Assembly (NCBI RefSeq): GCF_002556545.1
Contig: NZ_CP022685.1
Location: 3,162,001 to 3,226,000 of the forward strand
Source: Streptomyces formicae
GTDB lineage: Bacteria > Actinomycetota > Actinomycetes > Streptomycetales > Streptomycetaceae
Length of the DNA: 64,000 nt
Direction of reading: 5' to 3'
Shown: piece after piece, positions 26,936 to 36,400 of the stretch
Layout of the letters: every line of letters begins with the position of its first letter
Position numbering within the stretch: the first letter of the stretch is position 1
Made by a program: the position numbers and the translations under genes
The notes under the pieces: model-generated
Seen by the model: the letters and a program-made list of their open reading frames with translations, nothing else
What the model was told of the DNA's origin: nothing
Databases searched by the model: none

Positions 26936-27229
26936 GCGCTTCCCCAAGTGATCCCGATTGCGTCGGAGCCGTGGTCCCCGCGCTCCGGACCAGCAATCTA
27001 CGCGAGGGAGCGGCGGGAACGCCCCCGCATTCCGAGGGGCGGAACGAGGTCCTTTTCGGCGGGTGTATTTAAGTCAGAGGGAGAAAGGGCCTCCGAGGTT
27101 CAGTCTCTTTGCCCCTTTAATCGGTGATTGTCGTCACGAAAAATTGCTAGGGAGCCTCCGCACGTCATACGGTCAGTGGTCGCCTTCCCCCCAGTCCCTC
27201 TCCCCCATCCCCGCCAGGAGCCCAAGCCC

Positions 27230-29326
27230 GTGCCCTCTGCCGGACTCGCCCCCCGTCGCATCGTGCAGCTGACCGCGCTGTTCGCGATGCTCGCGCTCTT
27301 CACGACCCAGCTCGTGACCGCGCTGCTCCCCTACGTCCCGGTATTCGTCGCCGCGGCCGTGGCGAACCTCGCGCTCGACATCTACTTGCAGTACAAGCAG
27401 CCGGGGCTGCTCTCCCTCCTTGGCAAGATCCGCTTCGACGTCACGGTGCGCCAGCTCCTGCGCGACATGCTGATCCTGGTCGGACTGCTGCGCATCGACG
27501 GCATTTCGCCGCTGTCCGAGCAGTCCCCCCTGACGATCGCGCTGCTCGCCTTCTACGCCCTGCACTTCGGCTGCCAGGCCGCCGCCGTCCTGGTGCGCCG
27601 CAGCCGCGCGCTGCCGATCGTCACGCGCAACGTGGACACCTCGAAGCTGCACCTCACGGCCGCTCCCCCGCGGATCCTCTCGCGCCGCCAGGCCCACCGC
27701 CTGCTGACCTTCTCGGTGCCCGCCACCATCGGCCTGATGCTCACCGCGGTGACCACGGACGCCTACTGGGGCGGCATCGGACTCGGCATCTCCATCGCGC
27801 TCATCGGCGCCGGCGCCCTCTACCTCGCCACCTGGCTGCTGCCGAAGAAGCGCGCGAAGAACGACCAGCGGGTCCTGGAGTGGCTCGACGAGTGGCTCGC
27901 CGACTACAAGCCGACCGTCGCGATGTACTTCTCCGGCGGCACCACGTCCGCCTACCAGGCCAACATGTGGCTCTCCACCCTCTCCCAGCTCGACGGCAAG
28001 CCGCTGATCGTGCTGCGCGAGCGGTTCATGGTGCAGAAGATCGACGCCACGGACGTGCCGATCATCTGCTTCCCGAAGGTCGCGACGCTGTTCTCGCTGG
28101 AGACCTCGACGCTGAAGATGATGCTGCACCCGGCGAACGCCGCGAAGACCTCGCAGGTCCTGCGCATCCCCAGCATCAAGCACGCCTTCATCAACCACGG
28201 CGAGAGCGACAAGCTGTCGTCCTGCAACCCCTACGCCAAGGCGTACGACGAGGTGTGGGTCGCCGGGCCCGCCGCGCGCGACCGCTACCAGGCCGCCGAC
28301 ATCGGCGTCGAGGACAAGGACGTGGTCGAGGTCGGCCGCCCCCAGCTGTCCCCGATCCGCCCGTCCACGGGCGCGCCCACCGGGGCCTACACCACCGTCC
28401 TGTACGCCCCCACCTGGGAGGGCTGGGACGGCAACCCCGGCAACACCTCGGTGGTCCTCGCGGGCGAGAACATCGTGCGCGAGCTGCTCGCCGACCCCGG
28501 TGTGCGCCTCCTCTACAAGCCGCACCCGATGACCGGCTCGCAGAACCCGGAGGCGGGCGCCGCCAACGAGCGCATCAAGGCGATGATCCTGGCGGCCAAC
28601 ACCAAGCGCTCCGGCGCGCGCCCCGGCCCCGATGCCGCCGCCGAGCTGGAGCGGCGCACCGCGGCCCTGGACGAGCTGACCGCCCGCAAGTTCCGCAAGA
28701 GCGCGGACGAACAGGAGCGGATGATGCTCCAGGGCGCCCCCGACGGTGACGCACAGGCCGCGGTGGCCGAGGCGACGGCCGCCTGGGAGGCGGCGTTCTG
28801 GGCCTCCTTCCCCGAGTGGGAGCACCAGATCATCACCTCCGCGCGACCGGCGATCTTCTCCTGCTTCAACCAGGCCGACCTGCTGATCAGCGATGTCTCC
28901 TCGGTCGTCTCCGACTGGCTGACCAGCGAGAAGCCGTACGCCGTCGCCAACACGGCGGGCATGTCGGAGGCGGAGTTCCGGGCGAGCTTCCCCACCGCGT
29001 CGGCGGCGACGATCCTCGCCCCCGAGGCCGACGGCGTCGCGGACCTCCTGAGGGCCGTGCGCGACCCTGAGCTCGACGCGTACGCGGAGGCCAGGGCCGG
29101 GCTCAAGGAGCACCTCCTCGGCCCCTCCGACCCGCCCTCGCTCGTCCGCTTCAACGCGGCGGCCCTGGCCCTGTGCGCCAAGGCCGACGAGCGCCGGGTG
29201 CGCATGTCGGCCCGCGTCGACGCGGAGATCCCCGGCCAGCGCGCCGCGGAGGACGCGGCGGAGGAGATGGAGATGGACCCGACCGCCGCGGAGCAGAACG
29301 GCGCGGAGGACGCGGTCACGGCGTAA
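27230..29326 (+). CDS. TagF-like CDP-glycerol/polyol-phosphate transferase with N-terminal membrane domain
   Basis: About 698 residues from GTG 27230 (CAGGAG 9 bases upstream; the frame is open further). The N-terminal 200 residues contain about six membrane segments, which is unusual since Firmicute TagF is peripheral. The C-terminal GT-B-like region has HAFINHGESDK, LLYKPHPMTG and SDVSSVVSDWL, matching the CDP-glycerol glycerophosphotransferase family. An inserted charged helical region at about 455-525 separates the motifs. It probably polymerises a wall teichoic-acid-like or glycosyl-phosphate polymer. It lies divergent from proB and convergent with obgE. Confidence 0.83.
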   Translation: MPSAGLAPRRIVQLTALFAMLALFTTQLVTALLPYVPVFVAAAVANLALDIYLQYKQPGLLSLLGKIRFDVTVRQLLRDMLILVGLLRIDGISPLSEQSPLTIALLAFYALHFGCQAAAVLVRRSRALPIVTRNVDTSKLHLTAAPPRILSRRQAHRLLTFSVPATIGLMLTAVTTDAYWGGIGLGISIALIGAGALYLATWLLPKKRAKNDQRVLEWLDEWLADYKPTVAMYFSGGTTSAYQANMWLSTLSQLDGKPLIVLRERFMVQKIDATDVPIICFPKVATLFSLETSTLKMMLHPANAAKTSQVLRIPSIKHAFINHGESDKLSSCNPYAKAYDEVWVAGPAARDRYQAADIGVEDKDVVEVGRPQLSPIRPSTGAPTGAYTTVLYAPTWEGWDGNPGNTSVVLAGENIVRELLADPGVRLLYKPHPMTGSQNPEAGAANERIKAMILAANTKRSGARPGPDAAAELERRTAALDELTARKFRKSADEQERMMLQGAPDGDAQAAVAEATAAWEAAFWASFPEWEHQIITSARPAIFSCFNQADLLISDVSSVVSDWLTSEKPYAVANTAGMSEAEFRASFPTASAATILAPEADGVADLLRAVRDPELDAYAEARAGLKEHLLGPSDPPSLVRFNAAALALCAKADERRVRMSARVDAEIPGQRAAEDAAEEMEMDPTAAEQNGAEDAVTA

Positions 29327-29341
29327 GCGCCGACATACGAG

Positions 29342-29373
29342 ACGGGCCCCGGAGCAGAAGCTCCGGGGCCCGT
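29342..29373. terminator. Terminator between TagF-like gene and obgE
   Basis: A 14-bp perfect stem ACGGGCCCCGGAGC with loop AGAA is followed by TTCCTT on the plus strand. It lies between convergent genes. Confidence 0.85.
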
Positions 29374-29410
29374 TCCTTGCGTGGCAGCACAGTCCACATC
29401 CGCGGGTGCG

Positions 29411-29450
29411 TCGTGGCTGGTGGCGCGGTTCCCCGCGCCCCTTCGGGCGC
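29411..29450. repeat. Streptomyces intergenic repeat (GTTCCCCGCGCCCC family), copy A
   Basis: TCGTGGCTGGTGGCGCGG followed by TTCCCCGCGCCCC and a short CTTCGGG segment matches the same family as copies at 54158, 54234 and 58173. It abuts the obgE stop codon. Such elements are scattered through Streptomyces genomes (from memory). Confidence 0.65.
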
Positions 29451-30890
29451 TTAGAACGGCTCGAAGTCGTCGTACGCCTTCTGTGCCTCGTCCCGCTCCG
29501 CCTCGCGGTCCCTGCGCCGCTGAGCGGCGGGCCTGGGCGCTTCCAGACGGTGGTCCTCGCCACGACGGCCGAGCATCTCCGCACCGGCCATCATCGTCGG
29601 CTCCCAGTCGAAGACGACCGCGTTCTCCTCGGGGCCGATGGCGACGCCGTCGCCGTTGCGGGCGCCCGCCTTCATCAGCTCGTCCTCGACGCCGAGGCGG
29701 CTGAGCCGGTCCGCGAGGTAGCCGACGGCCTCGTCGTTGTTGAAGTCGGTCTGGCGGATCCAGCGCTCCGGCTTCTCGCCGCGCACGCGGAAGATACCGT
29801 CGTCCTCGCGCTTGACCGTGAAGCCGGAGTCGTCGACGGCCTGGGGACGGATGACGATGCGGGTCGCCTCCTCCTTCGGCTTGGCGGCACGCGCCGCGGC
29901 GACCAGCTCGGCCAGGCCGAAGGACAGCTCCTTGAGGCCCTTGTGCGCCACGGCCGACACCTCGAAGACGCGGTAGCCGCGCTCCTCCAGGTCGGGCCTG
30001 ACGAGGTCCGCGAGGTCCTGTCCGTCGGGTACGTCGATCTTGTTGAGGACGACGATGCGGGGACGGTTCTCCAGGCCCGCGCCGTACTCCCGCAGCTCGG
30101 CCTCGATGACGTCGAGGTCGGAGACGGGGTCGCGGTCGGACTCCAGGGTCGCCGTGTCCAGGACGTGCACGAGCACGCTGCACCGCTCGACGTGCCGCAG
30201 GAACTCGAGGCCCAGGCCGCGGCCCTGGCTGGCGCCGGGGATGAGCCCGGGCACGTCGGCGACGGTGTAGACGGTCGAACCCGCCGTCACCACACCGAGG
30301 TTGGGGACGAGCGTGGTGAACGGGTAGTCCGCGATCTTCGGCTTCGCCGCGCTCAGCACGGAGATCAGCGAGGACTTGCCCGCGCTCGGGTAGCCCACGA
30401 GCGCGACGTCGGCGACGGTCTTGAGCTCCAGGACGACGTCCCGCTCCTCGCCGGGCACACCGAGCAGCGCGAAGCCGGGGGCCTTGCGCCGGGCGGAGGC
30501 CAGCGCCGCGTTGCCGAGGCCGCCGCGGCCGCCCTGGCCCGCGACGAAGGTGGTGCCCTGGCCGACCAGGTCGGCGAGCACGTTGCCTTCCTTGTCGAGG
30601 ACGACCGTGCCGTCGGGGACGGGCAGGACCAGGTCCTGGCCGTCCTTGCCGGAGCGGTTGTCACCGGCGCCGGGCTGGCCGTTGGTGGCCTTGCGGTGCG
30701 GGCTGTGGTGGTAGTCGAGCAGCGTGGTGACGTCCTGGTCGACGACCAGGATCACGTCGCCGCCACGACCGCCGTTGCCACCGTCGGGGCCGCCGAGCGG
30801 CTTGAACTTCTCACGGTGGACGGAGGCACAGCCGTGGCCCCCGTTACCCGCGGCGGCATGCAGCTCGACGCGGTCCACGAAGGTGGTCAT
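29451..30890 (-). CDS. obgE: Obg GTPase
   Basis: Essential ribosome-associated GTPase tied to large-subunit maturation and, in S. coelicolor, to the onset of aerial growth. 479 residues in three parts: a Gly-rich Obg fold at 1-158 ([28 protein letters not shown]), a G domain at 159-330 with [10 protein letters not shown] (G1), DVPGLI (G3) and NKID (G4), and a C-terminal OCT domain at about 345-430. A charged tail completes it. It lies downstream of rplU-rpmA in the conserved order, with a hairpin in the gap. Confidence 0.97.
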   Translation of the reverse strand: MTTFVDRVELHAAAGNGGHGCASVHREKFKPLGGPDGGNGGRGGDVILVVDQDVTTLLDYHHSPHRKATNGQPGAGDNRSGKDGQDLVLPVPDGTVVLDKEGNVLADLVGQGTTFVAGQGGRGGLGNAALASARRKAPGFALLGVPGEERDVVLELKTVADVALVGYPSAGKSSLISVLSAAKPKIADYPFTTLVPNLGVVTAGSTVYTVADVPGLIPGASQGRGLGLEFLRHVERCSVLVHVLDTATLESDRDPVSDLDVIEAELREYGAGLENRPRIVVLNKIDVPDGQDLADLVRPDLEERGYRVFEVSAVAHKGLKELSFGLAELVAAARAAKPKEEATRIVIRPQAVDDSGFTVKREDDGIFRVRGEKPERWIRQTDFNNDEAVGYLADRLSRLGVEDELMKAGARNGDGVAIGPEENAVVFDWEPTMMAGAEMLGRRGEDHRLEAPRPAAQRRRDREAERDEAQKAYDDFEPF

Positions 30891-30959
30891 GGTTCGGTGC
30901 CTCCAGAAACGTGCGGAAATGTCTTAACCGTGTGCTGTAACTATTTACAACACGCGAAA

Positions 30960-30999
30960 GGCGGACCCGCTTCCCGATCATCGGGAAGAGAGGTCCGCC
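30960..30999 (-). terminator. Hairpin between rpmA and obgE
   Basis: GGCGGACC pairs with GGTCCGCC around an inner CTTCCCGATCATCGGGAAG hairpin; on the minus strand it is followed by TTTCG. It can reduce read-through from the ribosomal protein genes into obgE. Confidence 0.65.
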
Positions 31000-31056
31000 C
31001 TCGCAGAAACTCGCAGAACTCGCTCGACGAGCGCCCAGTCAGTCGTGAAGACAGAC

Positions 31057-31314
31057 TCAGACGGCGACCGGAACGATGTTCACGACCTTGCGGCCACGGT
31101 GGGTGCCGAACTCCACCGCACCCGCGTCCAGCGCGAACAGGGTGTCGTCCTTGCCGCGGCCGACGCCCGAGCCCGGGTGGAAGTGGGTACCGCGCTGGCG
31201 GACCAGGATCTCACCGGCGTTGACGACCTGACCGCCGAAGCGCTTCACGCCGAGCCGCTGAGCATTGGAATCGCGCCCGTTCCGAGTGGACGATGCGCCC
31301 TTCTTGTGTGCCAT
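31057..31314 (-). CDS. rpmA: 50S ribosomal protein L27
   Basis: 85 residues, standard length. The N-terminus [19 protein letters not shown] reaches the peptidyl-transferase centre in known structures; there is no cleavable N-terminal extension of the Firmicute type. It lies 14 bases downstream of rplU and is co-transcribed with it. Confidence 0.98.
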   Translation of the reverse strand: MAHKKGASSTRNGRDSNAQRLGVKRFGGQVVNAGEILVRQRGTHFHPGSGVGRGKDDTLFALDAGAVEFGTHRGRKVVNIVPVAV

Positions 31315-31328
31315 CTTGTCTCAGTCCC

Positions 31329-31649
31329 TTACTTCGCAGCCGTCGGGATACCGGTGATCTTGATCGCCGTGTACTGCTGACGGTGACCCTGACGACGGCG
31401 GTAGCCGGTCTTGTTCTTGTACCGAAGGATGTCGATCTTGACGCCCTTGTGGTGGTCCACGACCTCGGCCTGCACCTTGATGCCGGCAAGGACCCACGGG
31501 TCGCTGGTCACAGCGTCACCGTCGACAACGAGCAGGGTCGAGAGCTCGACCGTGTCGCCAACCTTGGCAGTGGAAATCTTGTCAACCTCAACGATGTCGT
31601 CGACAGCAACCTTGTGCTGGCGACCACCGCTGCGCACGATGGCGTACAC
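31329..31649 (-). CDS. rplU: 50S ribosomal protein L21
   Basis: 106 residues from GTG 31649 ([14 protein letters not shown]), with the family end [12 protein letters not shown]. Purine-rich GAGAGAGAG precedes the start. A consensus promoter at 31799-31827 gives an estimated 5' leader of roughly 140 bases. Confidence 0.98.
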   Translation of the reverse strand: MYAIVRSGGRQHKVAVDDIVEVDKISTAKVGDTVELSTLLVVDGDAVTSDPWVLAGIKVQAEVVDHHKGVKIDILRYKNKTGYRRRQGHRQQYTAIKITGIPTAAK

Positions 31650-31798
31650 GCGGATCTCTCTCTCGCTCGGAACGGGACCCCCGCAGTCCAGCCGCCCACA
31701 GAAGCAGACGGCCTCTCCCAGGCCCGGAGCAGTGCCCGCGGCCCGGAAGGAAAAAGGTTTACAGGGGGTGGTCGTGCATATGAACACGCCGACGGTCA

Positions 31799-31827
31799 AG
31801 GTTACGGGGCCCGCCCGCGAGGGTCAA
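31799..31827 (-). promoter_or_regulatory. Consensus housekeeping promoter for rplU-rpmA
   Basis: On the minus strand the -35 is TTGACC (31827-31822), the spacer is 17 bases and the -10 is TAACCT (31804-31799). This matches the Streptomyces SigHrdB consensus and points at rplU. It lies 19 bases beyond the stop of the upstream phospholipase D-like gene. Confidence 0.7.
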
Positions 31828-31846
31828 ACCGGCCCCGCGCCCCCGC

Positions 31847-33199
31847 TCACGTGGTGGGATTCTCGCCGTCCGGCGGCAGCGGCTTGACGCCCTTGCACAG
31901 ATCGGTCTTGTCGGCGCTGCCCGGCCAGGCCACCGCCCGCGTGCGGTCGAAGTGCGCGCGGTAGGTGTCGTGCACCGAGTCGTCGTCGACCTTCACGATC
32001 GCCTCGTCGTTCTCGCGCAGCGCGGGCGCCGTGTAGTTCTGCGAACCGGTGAAGGAGAGCTTGTTCCGCTTGCCGTCGTACATGCCGTCGACCAGCAGGT
32101 ACTTCGAGTGGACGATGTACGGCGTCCCCAGCCTGCTGCCGGGGTGCAGCGGGTCCCTGTCGTCGTTGTAGCAGCGCACGGAGGGGCCGCCGGACTTGTG
32201 CAGCTGCTCCCAGGTGCCCGGGGTGCCGTTCTGGCTCCTGGCGCTGTCCGTCTCGGCGTACAGGATGCTCACCGAGCAGCCCGCCTTCTTCAGCGCGACG
32301 AGCTTGTCGGCGATCTGCTTCCGCGTGATCTTGAAGATGGCGGCCCGCACCTTGGTCTGCTGCTGCACGCCCGCCGCGTCCTTGTACACGCACCGCACGT
32401 TGTTCAGGACCGAGTACATGGTGTCGGTCTCGTTCACCGTGCCGTTGCGCGGGAAGAAGTACGACTTGTAGCGGCCGCTGCTGACCGTGCGGTAGTCCCA
32501 GTCCTGCCAGCGCTTGCCGAGCATGTCGGTGAAGTAGTCCGCGTACGCGTCGTACATCGCGGGGTTGTCGGGCAGCAGCAGCGCGTCGTTGAAGAACTTG
32601 GTGTGCGCCGACGGCGTCGAGTTCGACGTGGTCTGTACGACGACGTCCCTGGCGCCCGCCACCTCGGAGAACAGCCAGAACTTGTTGTGCATGATCGACT
32701 TGCCGTACCGCGGATCGCCCAGACAGGACTTCCCCGCGGGGCAGAGCGACACGAACGACGGCTTGCTCCTGTCGGTGCCGAGCGCCGTCTTGAGCGTGTT
32801 GTACGAGGTGTTCGCCGGCCGGTCGCTCCTGCTGGTCTCGTCGAGCAGGATCTGCACGTGCACACCGCGGTTCTTGGCGGCCACCAGCGCGTCGACGACG
32901 GTGGCCTCCCACACGTGGTAGACCGCGACCTTGATCGTCGAGCCAGGGACTGCGGAGTTCGTCAGTTCGAGGAGCCGCGTGCGTATCGCGTACTGGTGGT
33001 CGGCGTCGCCCTTCGGATCGTTGAAGATCGGGCCCTCGGTCCAGGTCGGCGCGGTGTCCGCCCGAGCGGCCCCCGCGGACCCCACGGCCTGGAGCCCCGC
33101 CGCCGAGAGGACCGTGGCGAGCGCCACCGCCCGGCGGGCGCCCTTGACCGGTTTCACCGCACGGTGTCGCCCCGTGCCCCACAGGCGCGCGTGCGCCAT
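31847..33199 (-). CDS. Secreted phospholipase D-like (HKD superfamily) protein
   Basis: 450 residues from ATG 33199, which has GGAGGG 7 bases upstream. A signal peptide with a long basic n-region ends near AARADTAP. The second HKD motif is intact: HSKYLLVDG with downstream GSQN. The first reads HNKFWLFS with TTSNS, so the usual Asp and GSxN are altered. The enzyme may hydrolyse phosphodiesters outside the cell or act on another substrate. It lies between rne and rplU on their strand, but its secreted product is unrelated to ribosome function. Confidence 0.8.
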   Translation of the reverse strand: MAHARLWGTGRHRAVKPVKGARRAVALATVLSAAGLQAVGSAGAARADTAPTWTEGPIFNDPKGDADHQYAIRTRLLELTNSAVPGSTIKVAVYHVWEATVVDALVAAKNRGVHVQILLDETSRSDRPANTSYNTLKTALGTDRSKPSFVSLCPAGKSCLGDPRYGKSIMHNKFWLFSEVAGARDVVVQTTSNSTPSAHTKFFNDALLLPDNPAMYDAYADYFTDMLGKRWQDWDYRTVSSGRYKSYFFPRNGTVNETDTMYSVLNNVRCVYKDAAGVQQQTKVRAAIFKITRKQIADKLVALKKAGCSVSILYAETDSARSQNGTPGTWEQLHKSGGPSVRCYNDDRDPLHPGSRLGTPYIVHSKYLLVDGMYDGKRNKLSFTGSQNYTAPALRENDEAIVKVDDDSVHDTYRAHFDRTRAVAWPGSADKTDLCKGVKPLPPDGENPTT

Positions 33200-33364
33200 C
33201 CGCCATCCCTCCCCCGGCATGGACGCGCGGTCTCCCCCACCTCGCACTCACGCCCCCGTGCTCTTATCGGATCGCATGAGTTTTACAGGTAACTCCCCCC
33301 GCTCCAAGGCCAGGGGCCGCACTTCAGCCTTTCGAGCTGCGGCGACGCCGTTCCCCTGACACAG

Positions 33365-33405
33365 CGGTGCCCCCTGCCGGCGAGATCGCCGAACAGGGGG
33401 CACCG
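33365..33405. terminator. Hairpin terminator downstream of rne
   Basis: CGGTGCCCCCTG pairs with CAGGGGGCACCG, enclosing a further small hairpin (CGGCGAGATCGCCG). There is no T-run, as is common in Streptomyces. Confidence 0.65.
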
Positions 33406-33419
33406 GAGGCGCGAAGGGG

Positions 33420-36400
33420 TCAGCCCTCGCTGGCGGCGGTCGCGGAGACACCGGACGGCGACTGCTCCGCCGCCGCGGCCTTCTTCGCCGTCGTCTTCGA
33501 CGCCTTCTTGGCCGTCGTCTTCTTGGCGGCCGTCTTCTTGGCCGCGGTCTTCTTGGTGGTGGCGGCCTTCTTCGCCGTCGCCTTCTTGGCCGTCTTGCGC
33601 GCCGCCTTCTTGGCCGGGGCGGCCTCCTCGGCGGGAGCGTCGGCGGCCGCGTCGGACGCGGTCGGCTCCGCGGCCTTCTCCTTCTCCGACGGGACGACCA
33701 TGACGGCCGACTCCTCGGACGCGGTCGGCGCGGTGGCCTTGCGCACCGCACGGCGGCGCGGACGGGCGGGCGCGGCGTCGGCCACGGGCTCGGCGACGGG
33801 CTCCGCCACCGGCTCGGCCTCGACGGCCTCCTTGGGCGCCTGCGCCACGACCACCTCGGCGGCCTCGACGCTCTCGGCGGCCTTCGGCGAACCGGCGGGC
33901 GACGTCGCCTTGCGGACCGCGCGACGACGCGTACGGCCCTTGGGCGCGGCGTCGTCCACGGGCGCCTGGGCGGCGGCCTCCTGCGCGGCCTCGGGCGTAC
34001 CGACGACCGGGTCCTCGGCGGCCGGGGCGGCCGCACGCGGCGCCTCGTCCTCGACGACGACCGGCTCCTTGGCCTCGGCGACCTCAGCGGCCTCGGCCTT
34101 GGCCGCCTTCTGCGCCGCCTTGGCCTTCTTGCCCGACCTCTTCGAAGCGGCCTTGGGGGCCTCGGCCCGCTCGGGCTCGACCTCGGCCTCCGGGGCCTCG
34201 ACCGGAGCGGACTCCGCCCGCGGCGCACCGGCGGGAGCCGACGCGCGACGGGTCGCCCGGCGCCGCGAACGGCCGCGGGAAACAGCCGCCTCGGCCTCGG
34301 CCGCGCTGCTGTACAGCTCCTCGTCCGGGACGAACTCGGGCTCGGGCAGCGCCACCGGAGCGGCGACCTCCGCCGCGACCTCGGCCTCGGTCTCGGAGTG
34401 CTCCGCGTGGTCGGACTCGTGCTCGTGCGTGTGCTCGTGGCCGGTGTCCTGACCGTGCTCGGAGCCGCCGCGCCCGCGCTTCTTGCGCTTGCCGCCGCCA
34501 CCGGCGGAGGTGGGCTGCTCCATGTGCACGATGACGCCGCGGCCGTTGCAGTGGACGCAGGTCTCGGAGAAGGACTCCAGGAGGCCCTGGCCGACGCGCT
34601 TGCGGGTCATCTGCACGAGACCCAGCGAGGTGACCTCGGCGACCTGGTGCTTGGTGCGGTCGCGGCCCAGGCATTCGAGCAGGCGGCGCAGGACCAGGTC
34701 CCTGTTGGACTCCAGGACCATGTCGATGAAGTCGATGACGACGATGCCGCCGAGGTCACGCAGGCGCAGCTGGCGCACGATCTCCTCGGCCGCCTCGAGG
34801 TTGTTCCTCGTGACGGTCTCTTCGAGGTTGCCGCCCTGCCCGGTGAACTTGCCGGTGTTGACGTCGACGACGATCATCGCCTCGGTCTTGTCGATCACCA
34901 GCGAACCGCCGCTGGGCAGCCAGACCTTGCGGTCGAGCGCCTTGGCGAGCTGCTCATCGATCCGGTACGTCGCGAAGACGTCGACCTCGGACGTCCACTT
35001 GGAGAGGCGGTCCGCCAGGTCGGGCGCGACGTGCGAGACGTATCCGTGGATGGTCCCCCAGGCGTCGTCACCGCTCACGATGACCTTGGAGAAGTCCTCG
35101 TTGAAGATGTCGCGCACGACGCGGACGGTCATGTCCGGCTCGCCGTACAGCAGGCTCGGCGAGCTCGTCGACGCCGCCTTCGCCTTCTTCTGGATGTCCT
35201 CCCACTGCTGCTGCAGACGCTCGACGTCGCGGCGCAGCTCGTCCTCGCTCGCGCCCTCGGCGGCGGTGCGCACGATGACGCCCGCGTCCTCGGGGACGAT
35301 CTTCTTGAGGATGGTCTTCAGACGCGCGCGCTCGGTGTCGGGCAGCTTGCGGCTGATGCCGGTCATCGAGCCCTCGGGCACGTAGACCAGGTAGCGGCCC
35401 GGCAGCGAGACCTGGCTGGTCAGGCGGGCGCCCTTGTGGCCGATCGGGTCCTTGGTGACCTGCACGAGGACCGACTGGCCCGACTTCAGGGCGGACTCGA
35501 TGCGGCGCGGCCCGTTGGCCATGCCGAGCGCCTCGAAGTTGACCTCACCGGCGTACAGGACCGCGTTGCGGCCCTTGCCGATGTCGATGAAGGCGGCCTC
35601 CATGGACGGCAGCACGTTCTGGACCTTGCCCAGGTAGACGTTGCCGACGTAGGAGGTGGCCTGCTCCTTGTTGACGTAGTGCTCCACGAGCACGTTGTCC
35701 TCGAGGACGCCGATCTGGGTGCGCTCGCCGTTCTGGCGGACGACCATCACGCGCTCGACGGCCTCACGGCGGGCCAGGAACTCGGCCTCCGTGATGATCG
35801 GCACACGACGACGGCCCTGCTCACGGCCCTCGCGGCGGCGCTGCTTCTTGGCCTCGAGACGGGTCGAGCCCTTGATGGACTGGACCTCGTCGGCGCCGGT
35901 GCCGGGCTCGCGCTCTTCCTTCTTGCGCGGCTCACGGACCTTGACGACCGTACGCTCCGGGTCGCCGTCGCCCGGCTCGCCCTCGGCGGAGTCACCGGCG
36001 CGACGACGACGGCGGCGACGGCGACGGCTGCTGCTGGAGCCGGAACCACCGGACTCCGAAGCCGACTCGGTCTCCTCCGCGTCGTCGGCGTCCTGCTCGG
36101 CCTCGTCCGTGGCGTCCTCGTCGGACTGCTCGGCGGCGGCCTCGTCGGACGCGTCGTTCTGCTCGCCGTCCTGGTCGGCGGAGTCACCGCGGCGACGGCG
36201 ACGGCCACCACGACGACGGCGACGGCCCTGGCGCTCGCCGGAGTCCTCGTTGTCGTCGTCGGCCTCGGACTGCTCGGCCGCGGCCTCCTCGACGGGCTCG
36301 GCGGCGGGCTGCTCGGCGGCGGCCTTGACGGGCTCGCGCTCCTCGGCCGCGGGCTGCTCGTCCGCGGCACGACGACGGCGGCGACGGCGCGGGGCCGCCT

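Noticed and set aside
27173-29584. 803-codon minus-strand frame opposite the TagF-like gene
   Set aside because: Arg/Gly-rich shadow translation that crosses a strong terminator; the plus-strand frame carries the conserved motifs.
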